Assembly: GCF_003323745.1 (NCBI RefSeq)
Contig: NZ_QOIL01000028.1
Location: 1 to 44,400 of the forward strand
DNA length: 44,400 nucleotides
Origin: Sphaerisporangium album
GTDB lineage: Bacteria; Actinomycetota; Actinomycetes; Streptosporangiales; Streptosporangiaceae
Direction of reading: 5' to 3'
The notes under the pieces are model-generated. The model did no database searches. It saw only the letters and a list, made by a program, of their open reading frames with translations, and was not told where the DNA came from. How positions within the stretch are numbered: the first letter of the stretch is position 1; every line of letters begins with the position of its first letter. Below, piece by piece: positions 40,888 through 44,400 of the stretch. The position numbers were made by a program, and so were the translations under genes.

Positions 40888-41286
40888 GTGCCTACTGGCA
40901 AGGTCAAGTGGTACGACGCTGACAAGGGCTTCGGTTTCCTCACCCGCGACGACGGCGGTGAGGTCTTCGTGCATTCCTCAGCGCTTCCCAAGGGCGTGGA
41001 AGCGCTCAAGCCCGGTCAGAAGGTCGAGTTCGGTGTCGCCGAGGGGCGCCGTGGCCAGCAGGCTCTTTCAGTCCGCGTGCTGGAGCAGCCGCCCACGCTC
41101 GCCAAGACGGTGAAACCAAAGGCCAAGCGCAAGAAGCCGGACGAACTCGTCGTCATCGTCGAAGACCTGATAAAGCTGCTGGACGACGTCTCCAATTCCT
41201 ACCAGCGCGGCAAACACCCCGACGCCGCGCACGCGAGGAAGATCGCGACCGTGCTCCGTGCCGTCGCCGACGACCTCGATGCCTGA
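40888..41286 (+). CDS. Cold shock protein with C-terminal extension (CspB-type)
   Basis: This 132-residue protein has a cold-shock domain at 1-66 (KGFGFLTRD; EVFVHSSAL) joined by a Lys/Pro-rich linker (KPKAKRKKP, 75-85) to a helical domain (DELVVIVEDLIKLLDDVSNSYQ...KIATVLRAVADDLDA). It corresponds in length and layout to M. tuberculosis CspB (Rv0871). The GTG start has GAGG 7 bases upstream. It lies between the HAD and convergent MFS genes. Confidence 0.92.
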   Translation: MPTGKVKWYDADKGFGFLTRDDGGEVFVHSSALPKGVEALKPGQKVEFGVAEGRRGQQALSVRVLEQPPTLAKTVKPKAKRKKPDELVVIVEDLIKLLDDVSNSYQRGKHPDAAHARKIATVLRAVADDLDA

Positions 41287-41366
41287 GACGGCGCGCGTTC
41301 TCCTCCCCGCCGCCTGATCCCGGTCCGCCATCCGCTCACGCCTGGTCCGGCACGTGGGAGACACAT

Positions 41367-41393
41367 CCCGTACGGGCGGCTCATCCGTGCGGG
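41367..41393. terminator. Convergent terminator overlapping MFS stop codon
   Basis: A 9-bp stem CCCGTACGG / CCGTGCGGG (one G-T pair) lies between cspB and the minus-strand MFS gene. The MFS stop codon falls in the loop. Confidence 0.5.
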
Positions 41394-42994
41394 TTGGTCA
41401 GTGGTTTGGTCCCGCCCGGCCTCGGGCCGTCCGCGTACGGCTCGGGGCCCGCGGGGCGCAGGTCCGCGGTGTGGGTCCATGCCTCCGGCTCGGGCTGCGG
41501 CGGGGTGTGCGGCGGGGGCTTCGGTGTGGCCGGAGCGGGGGCGTGCGGGACGGGTCGTGGACGGGCGCGCAGCCGTCGCCGCCGCGTGGTGAGCACCCAC
41601 GTGAGCGCGGCGATCAGCGCGGCGGCGACGATCGCCAGCCCGATCGGCCCGGCCGAGCGTCCGGACGGCAGGGACAGCAGCAGCCCGACCAGCCCGCCGG
41701 CCACCCAGGCGATCTGCAGCAGCGCCTCGACCACGCCGAACGTCGAGGACCGGACCTCCTCACCGATCTCCCGCTGCACGACCGCGTCCAGCGCCAGCTT
41801 GCCGACCTCCTGCGCGAACCCGGCGACGAGCGCGACCACGACGGCCGTCCACAGCGAGAAGAAGAACGCCGACGCGGCCGCCGTCACCGTGGCGAAGCCG
41901 AGCGCGAACAGGACGATCACCTGCGGCGGGCGTCCGCGTATCCAGGAGGCCACCGCCGCGCCGAGCAGGCCGCCCGCGCCCGCGCCGCCCGCGAGGATCG
42001 CGATCAGCGCCTCCTGAGGAAGACCGTTCCCGCGCAGGTGCCCGTCCTTGACCAGGAAGAGCAGGAAGAACACCAGGAAACCGGACAGGACGCGCAGGGC
42101 GGCGTTGGCGCGCATCGCCTCGCCGACCACCGGGCCGATGCTCAACAGCGTGCGCCAGCGTGGCCGCCGCGCCTCACCGGACTCCCCCTCCTCGGCCTCC
42201 TCCAGGTCCGGCGCGTCGACGTGGCGCGGCAGCCGTACGGCCCCCACCCCGGCCGCGATGAAGATCACCATGGTGCCGCGCAGCACCCACTCCGCGCCGA
42301 GCCACGCCGTCAGCCCCGCCGCCACGGGGGCGGCCACCCCCGCCGAGACCAGGGCGAACAGGGCGACCCGCGCGTTCGCGGTCACCAGGCCGATGTCGGC
42401 GGGCAGGACGCTCGGCATGGTCGCCGCCCGCGACACGTTGTACGCCTTGGACAGCACCAGGACGGCGAGCGCGGCGGGGAAGAGCGTGAGCCCGTCCGCC
42501 GGGCCGATCGCGGCGGCCATGCCCCAGCAGAGCAGGCCGCGGGCCAGCAGCGTCCCCGCCATGATGTAGCGGCGGCCGGACCTGAACCGGTCGAGGACCG
42601 GGCCGACGAAGGGCGCGACGACGGTGAACGGCACCATCGTGATCAGCAGGTAGAGCGCCACCTGGCCGCGGGCCTGGTCGACCGGCAGCCCGAACAGCAG
42701 GGTGCCCGCCAGGGCGACCGTCACCATGGCGTCGCCGGCGCTGTGGGCGGCGGTCAGCTCGATGAGCCGGCCGAGGCCCGTGCGGCCCGCGCCCTGGGCG
42801 TGGGTGAGCCTGCGGGTGGCGCGGCCGACGCCCCGGCCCGCGCGGGCCGTCCCCCGTACGGCGGCGCCTCCGGCGTGGGCGGTTCTCCTGGCGGCCGTGC
42901 GCCCGGCGCGGAAGGTGCCCCGCCCGGCGCCCGCGGTGGCGCGCGCGGCGCGTGAGATCGACCTGCGGGCGCGGTCCCAGCCCTCCGCCATCAC
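41381..42994 (-). CDS. MFS transporter with basic N-terminal extension
   Basis: This 537-residue protein has about 12 membrane helices between about residues 80 and 470. The N-terminus (1-75) is unusual for an MFS: it is rich in Ala, Arg, Gly and Thr in a loose RAxRxG pattern and has no hydrophobic helix. The C-terminal tail (480-537) is Pro/Arg/His-rich. It corresponds in position to M. tuberculosis Rv0876c (CspB-MFS-DUF3027 order), whose transport substrate is unknown. The start is a GTG (42994) followed by an ATG (42991); neither has a good ribosome site. Confidence 0.88.
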   Translation of the reverse strand: MMAEGWDRARRSISRAARATAGAGRGTFRAGRTAARRTAHAGGAAVRGTARAGRGVGRATRRLTHAQGAGRTGLGRLIELTAAHSAGDAMVTVALAGTLLFGLPVDQARGQVALYLLITMVPFTVVAPFVGPVLDRFRSGRRYIMAGTLLARGLLCWGMAAAIGPADGLTLFPAALAVLVLSKAYNVSRAATMPSVLPADIGLVTANARVALFALVSAGVAAPVAAGLTAWLGAEWVLRGTMVIFIAAGVGAVRLPRHVDAPDLEEAEEGESGEARRPRWRTLLSIGPVVGEAMRANAALRVLSGFLVFFLLFLVKDGHLRGNGLPQEALIAILAGGAGAGGLLGAAVASWIRGRPPQVIVLFALGFATVTAAASAFFFSLWTAVVVALVAGFAQEVGKLALDAVVQREIGEEVRSSTFGVVEALLQIAWVAGGLVGLLLSLPSGRSAGPIGLAIVAAALIAALTWVLTTRRRRLRARPRPVPHAPAPATPKPPPHTPPQPEPEAWTHTADLRPAGPEPYADGPRPGGTKPLTNPHG

Positions 42995-43276
42995 GCGCGC
43001 GCGGACAGGGCACCGCGACCGGTGACCGGATCGTCCACGCTCCCTCCTTCCGCGCGCTCACGTCGGATACAGCCGACTAGTGCCCGCTCTTCCCCTTAGC
43101 GATGCTCGCGGTGATCTGACCGGCGGCACCATGGTCGGCCCGTCGCCCGTCCTCCCCAAGACTCCCGGCCCGATCCTTGGCCATGGATCTCCGCGATCGT
43201 GCCCACCTCTTTGGTTTACAGTCCTACCCGACCGGTAGGCGTGTTGTCCGGTCCCGGCATGGGTGAGAATTGACGT
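42995..43276. other. Divergent promoter region of MFS and DUF3027
   Basis: Non-coding, 282 bp. It contains the palindrome CCTACC-N5-GGTAGG at 43223-43239, close to the DUF3027 start. A short TTTGGTTTACAGT tract (about 43210-43222) could be promoter core. No RNA gene was recognised. Confidence 0.45.
43223..43239. promoter_or_regulatory. Candidate operator palindrome
   Basis: CCTACC-CGACC-GGTAGG is a 6-bp perfect inverted repeat 38 bp upstream of the DUF3027 start. The inner CCGACCGGT pattern recalls TetR-family operators. No regulator is adjacent. Confidence 0.35.
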
Positions 43277-44089
43277 GTGAACCGCACTCGTTCCCGCACC
43301 TTTGCCGTCGACCAAGCCTGCGCCGCCGCTGTGGAGCCGGCCAGGGCCGCCGCCGAAGACATCGCCCGCCCGGGCGAGGTGGGCGAGCACCTGGGCTTCG
43401 AGGCCGAGGGCGAGCGCGTCGTCACCCACTACTTCGCCTGCCTCGACCGCGCCTACCGCGGGTGGCGGTGGGCGGTGACGGTCGCGCGCGCCTCCCGCGC
43501 CCGCAACGTGACCGTCAGCGAGACCGTGCTGCTGCCCGGCGGCGAGGCCCTGCTGCCCCCGGCGTGGGTCCCGTGGAGCGAGCGGCTGCTGCCCGGCGAC
43601 CTCGGCGTGGGCGACCTGCTGCCCACCTCCGACGACGACGACCGGCTCGCCCCCGGATACACCGCGACCGGCGACGAAGACTCCGACCAGCAGATGATCT
43701 TCGAGTACGGGCTCGGCCGGGCGCGCGTCCTGTCGCCCATCGGCCGCGACCGCGCGGTGCACCGCTGGCACGCCGGCGACTCCGGGCCGCACACCCCGCT
43801 CGCCCACGCCGCGCCCGCGCAGTGCTCCACCTGCGGGTTCTACTGGCCGCTCGCCGGCGCGCTGCGGCTCGGCTTCGGCGTCTGCGCCAACGAGTACGCC
43901 CCCGACGACGGCAAGGTCGTCGCCGCCGACCACGGCTGCGGCGCCCACTCCGAGGCGGCCGTGGTCGCCCCCGGCGTCGAGCAGGCGGTGCCGATCCTGG
44001 ACGACCTGGGCTACGACCTCATGGAAGAGGGCGCCCCGGCCGCCGGGTCGGTCGAGGAAGAGCGCGCCGAGCCGCTCGGCCACTCCTGA
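43277..44089 (+). CDS. DUF3027 protein
   Basis: This 270-residue actinobacterial protein matches the DUF3027 layout. It has an AVDQACAAAVEPARAAA helix, VTHYFACLDRAYRGWRWAVTVARA, VSETVLLPGGEALLPPAWVPWSERL, and YGLGRARVLSPIGRDRAVHRWH. A zinc-like cluster, QCSTCGFYWPL...GVCANEY...DHGCGAHSE, has four cysteines and histidine. The tail is acidic. The GTG start follows GAGAATTG. Function unknown; the conserved cysteines suggest metal binding. It lies next to an Hsp90/sacsin-like ATPase gene. Confidence 0.9.
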   Translation: MNRTRSRTFAVDQACAAAVEPARAAAEDIARPGEVGEHLGFEAEGERVVTHYFACLDRAYRGWRWAVTVARASRARNVTVSETVLLPGGEALLPPAWVPWSERLLPGDLGVGDLLPTSDDDDRLAPGYTATGDEDSDQQMIFEYGLGRARVLSPIGRDRAVHRWHAGDSGPHTPLAHAAPAQCSTCGFYWPLAGALRLGFGVCANEYAPDDGKVVAADHGCGAHSEAAVVAPGVEQAVPILDDLGYDLMEEGAPAAGSVEEERAEPLGHS

Positions 44090-44091
44090 CC

Positions 44092-44182
44092 CCGTTCGGG
44101 GCTCGGACTCGGCGGGACCCAAAGGCGCCCCGAACCTCCGAGCGGAGCGAGGCCATGAGCGCCGAGCGGAGCGAGGCCATGA
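44092..44182 (+). repeat. Post-stop structured repeat (DUF3027 end)
   Basis: Starting 2 bp after the stop codon, GTTCGGGG (44094-44101) pairs with CCCCGAAC (44128-44135) around a 26-base loop. Then CTCCGAGCGGAGCGAGGCCA and a near-duplicate ending GGCCATGAACA follow. The order and orientation match the copies at 10320, 18374 and 36435. The doubled GAGCGGAGCGAGGCCATGA block shows local duplication. Confidence 0.75.
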
Positions 44183-44316
44183 ACACAGAAGCCCGCCGGG
44201 CCGGCGTTTCGGGCGATCGCCGGAAAGTGTCCGAGGGCCGCGCCATGATATCTGCGGAAATCCACGCGTTTCCGGCTGTGCGGCAGCCGGCCACCCTCCA
44301 CCTTGGGACATGACTG

Positions 44317-44400
44317 GTGACTGACATCTTTGGCACCGAACGCATGCGCACGACGGTCCTGGCCGCCTGGACGGCCTCGCCCGCCCGGTTCCGCGAGGAC
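44317..44400 (+). CDS. Hsp90/sacsin-like ATPase, 5' end only
   Basis: Only 28 codons lie in the window: a GTG start reading MTDIFGTERMRTTVLAAW, then TASPARFRED, open to the right edge. The wording resembles the N-terminus of actinobacterial proteins with a sacsin-type Hsp90 ATP-binding domain next to DUF3027. An ATG at 44309 reads into a stop after four codons and is rejected. The call rests on recall and the conserved neighbourhood. Confidence 0.6.
   Translation, partial: MTDIFGTERMRTTVLAAWTASPARFRED

Overview
The window is chromosomal DNA from a high-GC, Gram-positive actinomycete. The evidence is the G/C-ending codon bias, frequent GTG and TTG starts, and families confined to or typical of Actinobacteria: DUF3263, DUF3027, DUF1707, a SepF-like protein, a DUF222/13E12 fragment, a CysO-type sulfur carrier, and the XPB helicase paired with a helicase-associated WYL protein. 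The protein set looks more like Streptosporangiales (Nonomuraea or Streptosporangium type) than Streptomyces or Mycobacterium. That placement is an inference from family flavour, not a measurement. No tRNA, rRNA, CRISPR array, transposase, integrase or phage gene was found.

Layout. 1-2260: a non-coding stretch with a tandem repeat, a PhzF-family enzyme and a SepF-like division protein. 2258-7709 (minus strand): a membrane protein of unknown function, argS, plsX and a DUF1707 protein. 7881-9233: a divergent KamA-family radical SAM protein. 9368-12251 (minus): a tiny DUF222 protein behind a near-consensus SOS box, a PEBP-family protein, and a two-gene polysaccharide/teichoic-acid-type ABC exporter. 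12705-18371: a complete five-gene dipeptide/oligopeptide ABC importer, with two hairpins between the binding protein and the permeases. 18508-24926: a secreted Gly/Tyr-rich protein, a SAM hydroxide adenosyltransferase, DUF3263, the trehalose genes otsB and otsA separated by an MFS gene, and an ECF sigma factor. 25044-26802: a SAM-I riboswitch, a threonine-synthase-family enzyme and a CysO-like sulfur carrier. 27143-29396: cspA and an orphan groEL behind two tandem CIRCE operators. 29582-34428: a GNAT, a RibD/DHFR-like reductase, a lipoprotein, a HelD/HelR-type helicase and a small membrane protein. 34654-44400: XPB helicase, XPB-N/WYL protein, HAAS-type membrane protein, HAD hydrolase, CspB, MFS, DUF3027 and the start of an Hsp90/sacsin-like ATPase. 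As I recall, much of this last block resembles the M. tuberculosis Rv0861c-Rv0883c region.

The most interesting unit is the SAM riboswitch, threonine-synthase-like gene and CysO-like gene at 25044-26802. A methionine-sensing RNA in front of a pair made of a PLP enzyme and a sulfur-carrier protein suggests that the enzyme makes homocysteine, not threonine. It would use O-phosphohomoserine and a protein thiocarboxylate, by analogy with CysM/CysO in cysteine synthesis.

The second is a family of short, structured intergenic repeats. They sit directly after the stop codons of at least four unrelated genes, always in the same orientation relative to the gene. They probably act as terminators that have spread through the chromosome. 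The third is the SOS box in front of the 59-residue DUF222 protein.
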